DNA from: CALGLS01 sp965222105 | GTDB lineage: Bacteria; Bacteroidota; Bacteroidia; Chitinophagales; Saprospiraceae | Direction of reading: 5' to 3' | Length of the DNA stretch: 64,000 bases | NCBI GenBank assembly: GCA_965222105.1 | Contig: CBDCTQ010000010.1 | Span: 62,001 to 126,000 of the forward strand | In this document: in pieces, positions 17,727-26,991 of the stretch | Layout: the number at the start of each line of letters is the position of its first letter | Position numbering within the stretch: the stretch's first letter is position 1 | Notes under the pieces: generated by a model | Databases searched by the model: none | Told to the model about the DNA's origin: nothing | Seen by the model: only the letters and a program-made list of their open reading frames with translations | Made by a program: the position numbers and the translations under genes

Positions 17727-18062
17727 TACATTTGCAGCTCAAGAGTATCTTTTACTAACCAAAAACCATACGCTATGAAGGTTCTAATTGTTTAAACAGT
17801 CGCTGACTCGCAGCGCTGATTTTCCAACTTAACTTTTCTTCTTTCAAGAGAACTGCCACTGAGCAGCATGACTTTGTAGTCATGTTGTTATAATCTGCTA
17901 CCTACTTTCGAGAGGTAATGTGGGATCAGAGTTTGTGATCGAAAAACAGAGTATTTGCAGTGAGTAAAAACGATTTGCATGTAGCGGGCTGATTCTCCCC
18001 TTTAGGGGCTGGGGGCGGCCTGGGATCGGAATGTCTATCCGGGAAGGATGGGCCTTTTTCTA
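17727..18062 (+). ncRNA. Candidate structured RNA or long 5' leader
   Basis: A TAnnTTTG-type box (TACATTTG, 17727-17734) precedes about 320 nt without a gene. The interval holds a 6-codon frame MKVLIV, a CGCTG/CAGCG hairpin, and a 12-bp stem AGCAGCATGACT/AGTCATGTTGTT with loop TTGT that needs two G-U pairs, as an RNA helix would. GATCA/TGATC and CCCC/GGGG hairpins follow, then a terminator-like GGCCTG...TGGGCC followed by five T. The secreted-protein gene starts at 18103. It may be an independent small RNA or a regulatory leader. It matches no RNA family I can recognise; 6S RNA, tmRNA and RNase P features are absent. Confidence 0.35.
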
Positions 18063-18102
18063 GTACGTAAAAACAACTTTTTAATAACCAAAAATTCGAA
18101 TT

Positions 18103-19347
18103 ATGAAAAAATCATTCTTGCAAAACTGGCTTGTACTTTTATGTTTTGTAACAACATGTTTGCTTCTAAGCAAAGTCAATGCTCAATCCCAATGGAGCAG
18201 CACCTCCTCCGGACTTTGGACCGGCAACCGGGTATCATTGGATGGTGGCGGACAAATACCCGATGATCAGCGTATGAGCATCACGACCACCAACGACCGG
18301 TTTGGGTTGTATATTAAAAACAGCACGGATGCTTCCTCTGTGACGACGCCTGTTCCCTGGTGGCTTTGCCTGCCGGAAGGAGAGAGCGGAGTGGGCACTA
18401 TTTATGGAATCTACGCATCTGTGCCATATCCCTTTGGAGGTGGACAGTATGCTGGATACTTCGACGGAGGAGTTGGAATATGCGGAGGATTGGAAATTAA
18501 CAACGGCGTGACACCAGCCAGGTGGTTTGTATCCAGCTTCGACGGCGATTCTGACCACTTAAAGTTTTGGGAGAGTGGTGTATCAGCACTTTCTGCTACA
18601 TTCAATTTGTCATCCGCCCCGTCTACAGAAAGCGCATATGCCTATATCACAGTTGAAGATGGCAACAATCGGGCTTTTGAAGTCAAAGAAGGCAATCCAA
18701 TGGGGCCTTCCGGAGCCCCCCAATTCTACGTCCAGGGTAATGGGGAAGCAGTCAGCCACCACAGTATGACTGTTTACAATGGCCAGAACAATCATCCTAT
18801 AAAAATGATATCCAGTGCCAGTGGCACCGAAAAGTTTTATGTAAGAGACGATGGGGCTGTACACAGCAAAGCCGGCGTGACAGTGGTAACTGAGAACGCT
18901 GCTAATATTTGGCAGCCCCTGTTGGTACAGGACGGAGCGAGTGGAGAAGATTTGTTTTATGTAGCCAACAATGGACAGATAAGCACCAAAGGCGGGCTGC
19001 GGGTGCTGGATGCCAACGACGACGTACAGTTTAAAATATCAGATGAAGGGTACATGACGGCGCGGGAGGTGAAGGTGACCCTAAAGCCGATCCCAGACTA
19101 TGTTTTTGAGCCGGACTATGACTTGTTGACGCTCGATGAATTAGAGACATACATTGCCAAAAATAAACACCTCCCTAATATCCCTTCTGCAAAAGAGATA
19201 GAAAAAAACGGCATCGGATTGGGAGACCTTCAGGTTCGGGAACTGGAAAAAATCGAAGAATTAACGCTTTACATTTTGCAATTAAACAAACGACTGGAAG
19301 CACTTGAAAAGGAGAATGAAGAACTGAAAAAGCTCATTACAAAATAG
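18103..19347 (+). CDS. Secreted protein with tail-fibre-like C-terminal chaperone segment
   Basis: A 414-residue protein with a clear signal peptide (residues 10-29, cleavage after VNA). The body is beta-rich and repetitive, with recurrent phrases such as FYVQGNGEAV, FYVRDDGAV and FYVANNGQI spaced 40-60 residues apart, as in trimeric fibre proteins. The end has PDYVFEPDYDLLTLDELETY and KNKHLPNIPSAKEIEKNG, then a coiled coil (ELEKIEELTLYILQLNKRLE), a signature of Bacteroidota tail-fibre-like secreted proteins. No T9SS sorting domain is seen. It may trimerise at the cell surface; function is unknown. Confidence 0.8.
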   Translation: MKKSFLQNWLVLLCFVTTCLLLSKVNAQSQWSSTSSGLWTGNRVSLDGGGQIPDDQRMSITTTNDRFGLYIKNSTDASSVTTPVPWWLCLPEGESGVGTIYGIYASVPYPFGGGQYAGYFDGGVGICGGLEINNGVTPARWFVSSFDGDSDHLKFWESGVSALSATFNLSSAPSTESAYAYITVEDGNNRAFEVKEGNPMGPSGAPQFYVQGNGEAVSHHSMTVYNGQNNHPIKMISSASGTEKFYVRDDGAVHSKAGVTVVTENAANIWQPLLVQDGASGEDLFYVANNGQISTKGGLRVLDANDDVQFKISDEGYMTAREVKVTLKPIPDYVFEPDYDLLTLDELETYIAKNKHLPNIPSAKEIEKNGIGLGDLQVRELEKIEELTLYILQLNKRLEALEKENEELKKLITK

Positions 19348-19390
19348 CTATTTAGGACAACTCATTTTACTAATCCTTAAATTGTTGCAA

Positions 19391-21406
19391 ATGAAAAAAT
19401 TATTGTTATTCCTATTATCATTATCAACTTTGAGCAGTGTATCCACCCAGCCTCCACCCGATTTCAGTATTGTCTCCAGCAATACTTGTAGTTTCCCGGA
19501 TGACCCACTGTGGCAGGACTGCGACAATACTCCCTGGACCATTGCCAATGGTACGCCTCAGATTATTCCAACTGTAAAGCCCTTTTTTCATCTTATAGCC
19601 ACACGGGGATTGACCTTTTGCCTGGACGAAAATGGCAATGAAGTACCCGGCACCCGATCAACCGGCCCGGAAAGCGAGGGGGTGATATTTTTGCACGACT
19701 TTAAGAAGGGTAAAGGCTATCTGTTGACGGGAGAGATGCGCGTCAAGAACTTCCCGGATAACATCGCCATTATCCTGGCCAACGGGTTAGACACCAATGT
19801 AGAAAACAACGGCAGTGGGCCAGTTGCTCCGCCCTGTGACAATCCTCCCCCTGGCGTTGACTCCAGGAGTTTTGATCCCATACCGATAGGTTCGGATTAT
19901 CATGTGATTTTTGAAAAAGGGACCGCTTCTGGTAGTTTTCAAACACTTGGAGATACCCTGGTTCCGTTTTACGCTTGCTTTAAACCCAAAGAAGATTACT
20001 CCCAGATCTGGTTTCGGATACAAGACAATGACATACAACTCGAAACCAATGCCACGAATATCGAGGATGCTGCTTATTGGGACTTTGGAGAACTTATTCT
20101 GGAAACTTTTGAGGATAATGAAACTATTATTACTTATAACCGGACAGAAGACCACTACGGAAATGCACCCTATTTTTCACACCGAATGCTGCCGCCCGTC
20201 ACAGTGGCCCAGGAAATTGTTCTGGAACCGCAGGCACCGTTTGGCATTAATGTGATCGAAAATGACGAACCGGTCACTTTGGTCGGATGGGACGAGGTGA
20301 GAATTACAGCCATCGACACTGCATTCGAATTTACGATGGAGCCTTTCCTGGATCCCAACGTTGACGAGCGGTTTGTCATGAAAGTGACCAACGACCCTGA
20401 AGAGTTTTATTCCTATAATGATTGCGACAACTACTTTTCCGCACCACAGATGAAGATTATGAATGAAGCGGATTTTGTAGGCGGTTTTTGGTATGATAGC
20501 CTTAGTAATCTTCGTTTTGGAAATGAAATAGCTTCTTATGATAGCATTTCTTATGTTTATAATGACAATTGCCAACGCTGTTTGGTGGTTCCGGCAGTCT
20601 TTATCCCATTGTCAGACCTTCCCTACTATGGCGTGTGGGAACCCTGGGTAGTGGGGTATCCCAAAGAACTCAACGCCTGCGAATATCACCTAATCGTCGA
20701 AACGACTACGTTTGCGTTATTGCATGAAGAAGAAGGCGCAATTTGTGTGAAAGATTCTCTCCATATGCTTTATGGCGAAGAAGGCGATGTTTTACCGGGT
20801 AACGCATCCGGCGGTAATCATCAAACTGTATCTGTTAGCGTCGAGTTGACCAACTGTACAGGCAAAAAGAATTTTGATATGAATGTTCTGCTTGACTGGA
20901 ATGGACGTGAAGCATCATCTATTCCTGATGATTCGTTTTTTAAAAAAAGGTGGAACGAACGAGGTAGTGAAATTAATCAACCTAGCTTCACCAATGAAGT
21001 AGATTTCGAAAGAGAACTATCTTCGTTCGACTTTGGGCCTCCAATTGTAGCGCCTGGTATCAGCCAAAAAGTTGAGGAAGTGTTGAAAACAACAGCAGGA
21101 GGGATGGTCGCCGGAAAAGACATTGTCGGTACCGAAGTGGGAAAAGAATATCAGATGAACATCCGTCCAAACCCCACACGGTCAAAACTAAGCGTAAGGG
21201 TAAAATCCGAAGAGCCATCCACTTTCGCAACCATTGGTATTTACTCGATAACCGGAGAAAAAATCATTGACCTGGGACAACAATATTTGTCCAATGGGAC
21301 GGTTATTGAAGTCAACCTAACTGGTTATTCTATATCTCCGGGAGTTTACCTCTGCAAAGTAAAAACACCATATGATATTTTTTCGGAAAAATTCATTGTT
21401 TACTGA
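19391..21406 (+). CDS. Secreted T9SS type A sorting domain protein
   Basis: A 671-residue secreted protein starting at ATG 19391 with a signal peptide (KKLLLFLLSLSTLSSVST). The N-terminal 200 residues resemble a jelly-roll or carbohydrate-binding-like module (YHVIFEKGTASGSFQ, WDFGELILETF), with many Cys and aromatic residues. The rest is beta-rich and unassigned. The C-terminus is a type A sorting domain: MNIRPNPTRSKLSVRV, IYSITGEKI, GVYLCKVKT and a final EKFIVY. The next secreted-protein gene overlaps its last 35 bp, so the two are probably co-expressed. Confidence 0.82.
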   Translation: MKKLLLFLLSLSTLSSVSTQPPPDFSIVSSNTCSFPDDPLWQDCDNTPWTIANGTPQIIPTVKPFFHLIATRGLTFCLDENGNEVPGTRSTGPESEGVIFLHDFKKGKGYLLTGEMRVKNFPDNIAIILANGLDTNVENNGSGPVAPPCDNPPPGVDSRSFDPIPIGSDYHVIFEKGTASGSFQTLGDTLVPFYACFKPKEDYSQIWFRIQDNDIQLETNATNIEDAAYWDFGELILETFEDNETIITYNRTEDHYGNAPYFSHRMLPPVTVAQEIVLEPQAPFGINVIENDEPVTLVGWDEVRITAIDTAFEFTMEPFLDPNVDERFVMKVTNDPEEFYSYNDCDNYFSAPQMKIMNEADFVGGFWYDSLSNLRFGNEIASYDSISYVYNDNCQRCLVVPAVFIPLSDLPYYGVWEPWVVGYPKELNACEYHLIVETTTFALLHEEEGAICVKDSLHMLYGEEGDVLPGNASGGNHQTVSVSVELTNCTGKKNFDMNVLLDWNGREASSIPDDSFFKKRWNERGSEINQPSFTNEVDFERELSSFDFGPPIVAPGISQKVEEVLKTTAGGMVAGKDIVGTEVGKEYQMNIRPNPTRSKLSVRVKSEEPSTFATIGIYSITGEKIIDLGQQYLSNGTVIEVNLTGYSISPGVYLCKVKTPYDIFSEKFIVY

Positions 21407-22916
21407 CCGCATTTTTTATACAACATTCATTTGGCTTGTTGCTACAGTGGCCATTCCCTGTTATTTGTCGGCCCAGGAAGTTTGTGATAATGGAACCGAC
21501 GACGACAGCGATGGGTTGGTCGACCTCAACGACGGGGATTGCCACTGCGGCAATGTGCTTAATTTGGCCCCCAATTTTTCGTTTGAAGATACTCTATGTT
21601 GCCCATCCGGTTATGCGGAAATGCATTGTGTGGAGGCCTGGATGCAGGCTTCCGTGGGAGGAACATCCGATTTTCTTCACTTTTGCAGCAATATTTTTTT
21701 GGAAGAATCTCCCCTGCCTCCTCTGCCTCTTGTTTGTGGAGAAGGCTTTACAGGATTTCTTGATGGTGGGCGCATTAATTCTTCATATAAAGAATATGTG
21801 GGGACCTGTCTTGAACAGTTAATGATTAAGGATACAAATTACATACTTGAATTTTATTTGGGGTTTGGGTTGAAAACTGACAAAAGCTATTCTAGTTCTT
21901 CTCCCTTTGAAATATGTATATATGGTAACAGTAATTGTACTGCTCTGCCTTTTGAAGGAAGAAATTGTCCTTTGCTAAGTGCAACACCAGGATGGGAGTT
22001 ACTTGGGTGTCAAATGGTAGAAGGTACTTATGAATGGATACAAGTTTTTTTAGAAAGCGTGTCGAACAAAGCAATTGAAGCCATTGCCATTGGGCCCAAT
22101 TGCGATGAGGTTTTATACAATGGCGACGAAAATTATTACTACTTAGACGGTCTGGCGCTTTATAAAAATACCACCCCGCCCATCATAATTTTACAGAGCG
22201 GCTTACCTTGTTTGGGAAATGTGATACTTGCGATTCCGCCTTATCCAAATTCAAACTATCAGTGGTTTCTGGATGGGGTTGCTATTGAAGGTGCCACGCA
22301 AAATACTTACGAAGTGCCGGAGGGGGGTGAGGCAGAAGGTCGTTATGAAGTAATGATTACAAACAGCGAGGGGTGTCACATCACATCTTGCTTCCCTTAT
22401 ATCATCAATGGCTACCCCATAGCAGACCTGGATTCGACAGCAGTGCTCTGCTCCACCCAGCCCCTCACCCTGGGCGAAAACAACGAAGGCACCCACTTCC
22501 AGTGGAGTACCGGTGAAACCACCCCCACCATCACCCCATCCGAGCCGGGGGTATATACCGTCACCGTAACCAACGAATGCGGGGAAGCCACCGACGAGAT
22601 CACTGTACTCGGCGAAGGCGAGGTGTCTTCCTGCACCTTTGCCACCCCCAACGCCTTCACTCCCGATGCCGACGGCATCAACGACAGTTTTGGCCCCCTG
22701 ACGCTTTGCTGCCTGAAAAATTACGACTTCCAGGTGTTTTCCCGCTGGGGCAAACGCGTCTTTCAAAGCAATACCCTGCAACACCGCTGGGACGGCACCT
22801 TCAACGGCCAGCCCCTGCCACCGGATACCTACGTCTGGAAAGTAGTGTATGAAGTGGTGCTCGAAGGCCAGGAAGAGATCATTACCAAGTCTGGTAGTGT
22901 ATTGTTAATACGGTGA
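21372..22916 (+). CDS. Secreted protein with gliding-motility-type (T9SS type B) C-terminal domain
   Basis: A 514-residue secreted protein. The signal peptide is long (residues 1-34, ending CYLSAQ). The mature start CDNGTDDDSDGLVDLNDGDC is a calcium-binding-type motif common on Bacteroidota surface proteins. A Cys-rich region (about 55-260) resembles a jelly-roll module; two Ig/PKD-like segments follow (YQWFLDGVAIEGATQNTY and FQWSTGETTPTITP). The C-terminus NAFTPDADGINDSF...FSRWGKRVFQS...WDGTFNGQPLPPDTYVW is the gliding-motility-associated (CHU_C) domain that directs T9SS export. The start overlaps the preceding gene by 35 bp. Confidence 0.86.
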   Translation: MIFFRKNSLFTDRIFYTTFIWLVATVAIPCYLSAQEVCDNGTDDDSDGLVDLNDGDCHCGNVLNLAPNFSFEDTLCCPSGYAEMHCVEAWMQASVGGTSDFLHFCSNIFLEESPLPPLPLVCGEGFTGFLDGGRINSSYKEYVGTCLEQLMIKDTNYILEFYLGFGLKTDKSYSSSSPFEICIYGNSNCTALPFEGRNCPLLSATPGWELLGCQMVEGTYEWIQVFLESVSNKAIEAIAIGPNCDEVLYNGDENYYYLDGLALYKNTTPPIIILQSGLPCLGNVILAIPPYPNSNYQWFLDGVAIEGATQNTYEVPEGGEAEGRYEVMITNSEGCHITSCFPYIINGYPIADLDSTAVLCSTQPLTLGENNEGTHFQWSTGETTPTITPSEPGVYTVTVTNECGEATDEITVLGEGEVSSCTFATPNAFTPDADGINDSFGPLTLCCLKNYDFQVFSRWGKRVFQSNTLQHRWDGTFNGQPLPPDTYVWKVVYEVVLEGQEEIITKSGSVLLIR

Positions 22917-23225
22917 TTTTTCGCCTACAAGCCACAGCGGGTGTAACTTATCAACTACCTCTCCCGAAGGTGGAACACGGAGTTTAAGGAGTGTTTGCGT
23001 TTCATTGAGAATACGTGACAAAACCAGCCCCGCTTCTAGCAGGAGGTTCACACGACTTCCTCCCGATAGGTTTACCTGCCGACAGGCATGGCATGGTAGG
23101 CAGGGAGAAAATCTTTGTGCCCGCCTGTCTACCGCCAGGTAGATATGTCACGCACTCATTTCATAAGGTGAAAAAATCTCCTTACCTTTCGGAAAAAACA
23201 AACCGTTTCTAACAAACATACTTCA
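22917..23225. other. Spacer containing repeat D copy 1
   Basis: No gene is supported. Most of it is repeat D (about 23008-23158), with two embedded P-type palindromes (about 23075-23104 and 23124-23143). Confidence 0.6.
23008..23158. repeat. Dispersed repeat D, copy 1
   Basis: The left end reads GAGAATACGTGACAAAA and the right end ATATGTCACGCACTC, forming inverted termini. The interior shares GAGAAAATCT with copy 2 at 50619-50792 and contains a 20-bp P palindrome (CCTGTCTACCGCCAGGTAGA, 23124-23143). No coding frame is present. Confidence 0.65.
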
Positions 23226-26200
23226 ATGAGACCTCTTCGATTAATACTTGCTGCTTGGTTCCTGGTGATGCTTTTCTGCCAATGTAGAACCGACCGACAA
23301 GAACCACACGCAACCACCAACACCGCATCCCCAACCGACCACTTCGCCGCCAACCGGCCCCACAACCCCTGGGTGTTCCGCTCCATACTCGATGCACGCC
23401 CCCGCATCATAACAATAGCCTTACACAAGGACCTCTGGGCCGCCTACCACACCCAGGAAGGCGCCCTCTACAAAGTGTGGAAAGGCTTTGTCAATTTCGA
23501 CGGGGCCGTGTACACCACCCTCCACGGCCCCCAACCCACCTCCCTGGGCAATGCCTGGTTTATCAACCAACACCCCAGGCCCTGGCGGGTGATCCGCAAC
23601 GGACAGGAGCTAACGCCCACCGTCCAATACAAAGGCCACCGCTTCGTCGACGGGGAGGTATCCCTCAACTACGAACTCCAACTCCCCGACAACACCCGCA
23701 TCCACATCGCCGAACAACCCGAATACGTCTCCACCGACGGCGGCCTCACCGGTTTCCAGCGCATCTTCACCACCACCAACGTCCCCGAAGGTGTCCAGGT
23801 CGCTTTACACACCAACATCGGGTCGGTTGCCAACAAAGAGCGGATCGAGACGGACGGAAATTGGACCACCACCTCCACCTCCGAAATGACATTTGGCAGC
23901 CTCAGCGGCGTAGCCGTCGACGGAAGTCTTACCCTCAACAACAATACTTCTACAACACTGACCACCACCTTCGTGAAATCTCCCATGATCGAAAACCCCA
24001 ACAAAATGAACGAAACCGGCGAAGACGAAGAACTGCCCGAAGGCTTCCGACTCATCGCCCAAAACGACTGCAAATCCTGCCACAATACCTTCAAAAAAAC
24101 CATCGGGCCGGCCTATGAAGAAGTCGCCCGCAAATACCGCACAACGGAAGACAACATCGCCACCCTCACCCAAAAAGTCATCAACGGTGGCGCCGGCATT
24201 TGGGGCTCCCAAATAATGAACGCCCACCCCGACGTGCCCGAGTCCGACATCCGCCAAATGATCACCTACATCCTTTCGCTCGACGCCGAAGAGGAACAAC
24301 AACAACCGGAGGAAGCTCCCACAGCCCGCTTTGCACCCGAAGACTACCAGGAAGCCGCCTTCTCTCCCGACCACGCCGATTTTTTCCCCGGCCTCATCAC
24401 CCAGGTTTTCAACAATTGTAAAGGCATCAAATCCGTCAAAGAGGTCGACAAAATGCGCAATCCCTCCCACTACGGGATCTGGCCACAGATCCATTCCGAC
24501 GGCTCGGATATGTACGGCCTCGAATCCGATTTCGCAATGGAAATAACAGGATATTTACAAATTCCCCAGGACGGAGCCTACACCTTCCGCCTCGTCAGCG
24601 ACGACGGCTCCTACCTCTCCATCAACGGAAAAGAAGTGGTCGACAACGACGGACATCATGGCGCCGAGGCAGTGGACGGCGAAGTCGCCCTCAAAGCAGG
24701 ATTCCATCCCTTCCGGGTCAGCTTTTTCCAGGGGGTGGGGGGCAAATACCTCTCCCTCCAATGGAAGCCCGAAGGGGCCAAAAAGTTCACTCCCATCCCA
24801 ACAATACGCTTACATCACCTGCCCGGCGACCGCCTCCAAACCGAAGCAGCCCCCCTCCCCATGACCGCCGAACGCAAAATACCCGGCGACCGGTTTCCAC
24901 TCCAGGATGTACACCCGGCCTACGACTTGTCGCAGGCACGGCCCGACGATTTTCTGCCCAAAGTAGGCGGAATGGATTTTATGTCGGACGGCCGCCTGGT
25001 GATCAGCACCTGGGATCCCGCAGGTTCCGTGTTCCTACTGGATGGCGTTGAAACCGGCGACCTCTCCAAAATAACGGTCAAGACCATTGCCAAAGGATTG
25101 GCCGAACCGCTGGGCTTGCAAGTGGTCGACGACGAGATCTACGTTTTGCAAAAGCAGGAACTCACCAAACTCATCGACCACAATGGCGACGACATCGCCG
25201 ACGAATACCACACGCTTAGCAACGACTGGGACGTATCAGCCAACTTCCACGAATTTTGCTTCGGGCTGGCCTACAAAGACGATCACTTCTACGCCACCCT
25301 GGCCACCGCCATCAATCCCGGCGGCGCCAGCACCCAACCGCAAATACCCGACCGCGGCAAAGTGGTCAAAATTTCCCGAAAGGATGGCGCCACCGAATTT
25401 GTAGCTCATGGTCTGCGCACACCCAACGGCATCGGCCTGGGCATCGACAACGAAGTCTTTGTCGCCGACAATCAGGGCGACTGGCTGCCTGCCAGCAAAA
25501 TAGTACATATCAAAAAAGACGCCTGGTACGGCTCCCGCTCCGTCGACTTTGAAGGCACTGCCAACCTCACCGAAACACCGCCCTTGGTATGGCTGCCGCA
25601 AGACGAGATCGGCAACTCCCCCTCCACACCACTGGCCCTCAACGACGGCCCCTACAAAGGCCAGATGATACACAGCGAGGTGACCCACGGGGGTGTAAAA
25701 CGGGTATTTGTCGAACACATTAACGGTCAATACCAGGGCTGCGTATTCCGCTTTATCCAGGGCCTCGAAGCCGGCATCAACCGCATGTGTTGGGGCCCCG
25801 ACAGCGCTTTGTACGTGGGGGGAATCGGCAGCACCGGCAACTGGCTGCAAAACGGCAAAGAATGGTACGGCCTCCAACGGTTGAAGTACAACGGCGAGCC
25901 CGTCATGGAAATGTTGGCGGTACGCGCCAAAACCAACGGCATAGAGATCGAATTTACCCAACCACTACGCTCCGGCGAAGGCTGGCAGAAGGAAGACTAC
26001 GACGTTCAACAATGGTATTACAAACCGACCGAAAATTACGGTGGCCCCAAAATGGACCTCCAATCCCTGCCCATCCTTTCGGTAAATGTATCGGAAGATC
26101 GCCGGAAAGTGTTTCTCCAACTTGGTGGAATGAAAGCCGGGCATGTGGTGTACCTGCGCTTGCAAAAACCATTCGTCAGCGCAACGGACCTCCAACTATG

Positions 26201-26969
26201 GTCGACCGAAGCCTGGTACACCATGAACCAGATTCCTGCCAACCTCCCCGGAATTAGAACCACCGCTCCGCCGCCCACTCCCAACAACACGTTGACGGAA
26301 TCGGAAAAAACGGCCGGATATAAACTACTGTTCGACGGAAAAACACTCACCGGCTGGCGCAACTACAAAAAGCAAACCATCGGTACCAGTTGGATCGTCG
26401 ACAATGGAGCCATCCACCTCAACGCCATCCCCCGCGACGACGGTACCTGGCAGGTGGCCGATGGCGGCGACATCATCACCGACCAAGCCTACGAAAACTA
26501 TATCTTGGAACTAGAATGGAAGATCAGCGATTGTGGCAACAGCGGCATCATCTACAACGTGGTGGAGTCGGACGACTACGACTTCGTATGGCAAACGGGC
26601 CCCGAAATGCAGGTGCTCGACAATAGTTGCCATCCCGACACCCGCTACGAAACCCACCGCGCCGGCGATCTCTACGATATGATCGCCTGCCGCTACGTCA
26701 CCGTCAACCCCGCCGGAGAATGGAACCAGGTGCGCATCGTCAACAACAAAGGCCACGTCGAACATTGGCTCAACGGCTACAAAGTCGTCGAATTTGAAAT
26801 GGGCAACGACCACTGGCGCGAGCGGATATCTTACTCCAAGTTCAAAGACATGCCGGGCTTTGGCAGGTCATTGAGCGGGCATATTTCCCTGCAAGATCAT
26901 GGCGATAAGGTCTGGTACCGTAACATCAAGATCCGGGAGCTGGGAACAACAGAAAGGAAGTATCAATAA
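23226..26969 (+). CDS. Multidomain lipoprotein: cytochrome c, PA14, propeller, DUF1080
   Basis: A 1247-residue exported protein; the N-terminal hydrophobic segment ends in LVMLFCQC, a probable lipoprotein signal. Domains in order: an unassigned beta region (about 30-260); a c-type cytochrome with CKSCH at residues 282-286 and a candidate Met ligand downstream; a PA14 sugar-binding domain (about 430-530, YTFRLVSDDGSYLSINGK). A beta-propeller of the PQQ-dependent-dehydrogenase-like/DUF7133 type (about 575-920) and a C-terminal 3-keto-disaccharide hydrolase DUF1080 (about 1040-1245, LLFDGKTLTGWRN, GNSGIIYNV) complete it. Likely binds and oxidises or cleaves carbohydrate in the periplasm. The MFS transporter follows after 22 bp. 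The gene is more GC-rich than its neighbours. Confidence 0.87.
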   Translation: MRPLRLILAAWFLVMLFCQCRTDRQEPHATTNTASPTDHFAANRPHNPWVFRSILDARPRIITIALHKDLWAAYHTQEGALYKVWKGFVNFDGAVYTTLHGPQPTSLGNAWFINQHPRPWRVIRNGQELTPTVQYKGHRFVDGEVSLNYELQLPDNTRIHIAEQPEYVSTDGGLTGFQRIFTTTNVPEGVQVALHTNIGSVANKERIETDGNWTTTSTSEMTFGSLSGVAVDGSLTLNNNTSTTLTTTFVKSPMIENPNKMNETGEDEELPEGFRLIAQNDCKSCHNTFKKTIGPAYEEVARKYRTTEDNIATLTQKVINGGAGIWGSQIMNAHPDVPESDIRQMITYILSLDAEEEQQQPEEAPTARFAPEDYQEAAFSPDHADFFPGLITQVFNNCKGIKSVKEVDKMRNPSHYGIWPQIHSDGSDMYGLESDFAMEITGYLQIPQDGAYTFRLVSDDGSYLSINGKEVVDNDGHHGAEAVDGEVALKAGFHPFRVSFFQGVGGKYLSLQWKPEGAKKFTPIPTIRLHHLPGDRLQTEAAPLPMTAERKIPGDRFPLQDVHPAYDLSQARPDDFLPKVGGMDFMSDGRLVISTWDPAGSVFLLDGVETGDLSKITVKTIAKGLAEPLGLQVVDDEIYVLQKQELTKLIDHNGDDIADEYHTLSNDWDVSANFHEFCFGLAYKDDHFYATLATAINPGGASTQPQIPDRGKVVKISRKDGATEFVAHGLRTPNGIGLGIDNEVFVADNQGDWLPASKIVHIKKDAWYGSRSVDFEGTANLTETPPLVWLPQDEIGNSPSTPLALNDGPYKGQMIHSEVTHGGVKRVFVEHINGQYQGCVFRFIQGLEAGINRMCWGPDSALYVGGIGSTGNWLQNGKEWYGLQRLKYNGEPVMEMLAVRAKTNGIEIEFTQPLRSGEGWQKEDYDVQQWYYKPTENYGGPKMDLQSLPILSVNVSEDRRKVFLQLGGMKAGHVVYLRLQKPFVSATDLQLWSTEAWYTMNQIPANLPGIRTTAPPPTPNNTLTESEKTAGYKLLFDGKTLTGWRNYKKQTIGTSWIVDNGAIHLNAIPRDDGTWQVADGGDIITDQAYENYILELEWKISDCGNSGIIYNVVESDDYDFVWQTGPEMQVLDNSCHPDTRYETHRAGDLYDMIACRYVTVNPAGEWNQVRIVNNKGHVEHWLNGYKVVEFEMGNDHWRERISYSKFKDMPGFGRSLSGHISLQDHGDKVWYRNIKIRELGTTERKYQ

Positions 26970-26991
26970 TTCATATGAAACTAACGATAAC

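Noticed and set aside
17727..18062. tmRNA, 6S RNA or RNase P RNA at this locus
   Set aside because: No tRNA-like end with GGTTCGA, no 5'/3' end pairing as in 6S RNA, and no RNase P core motif.
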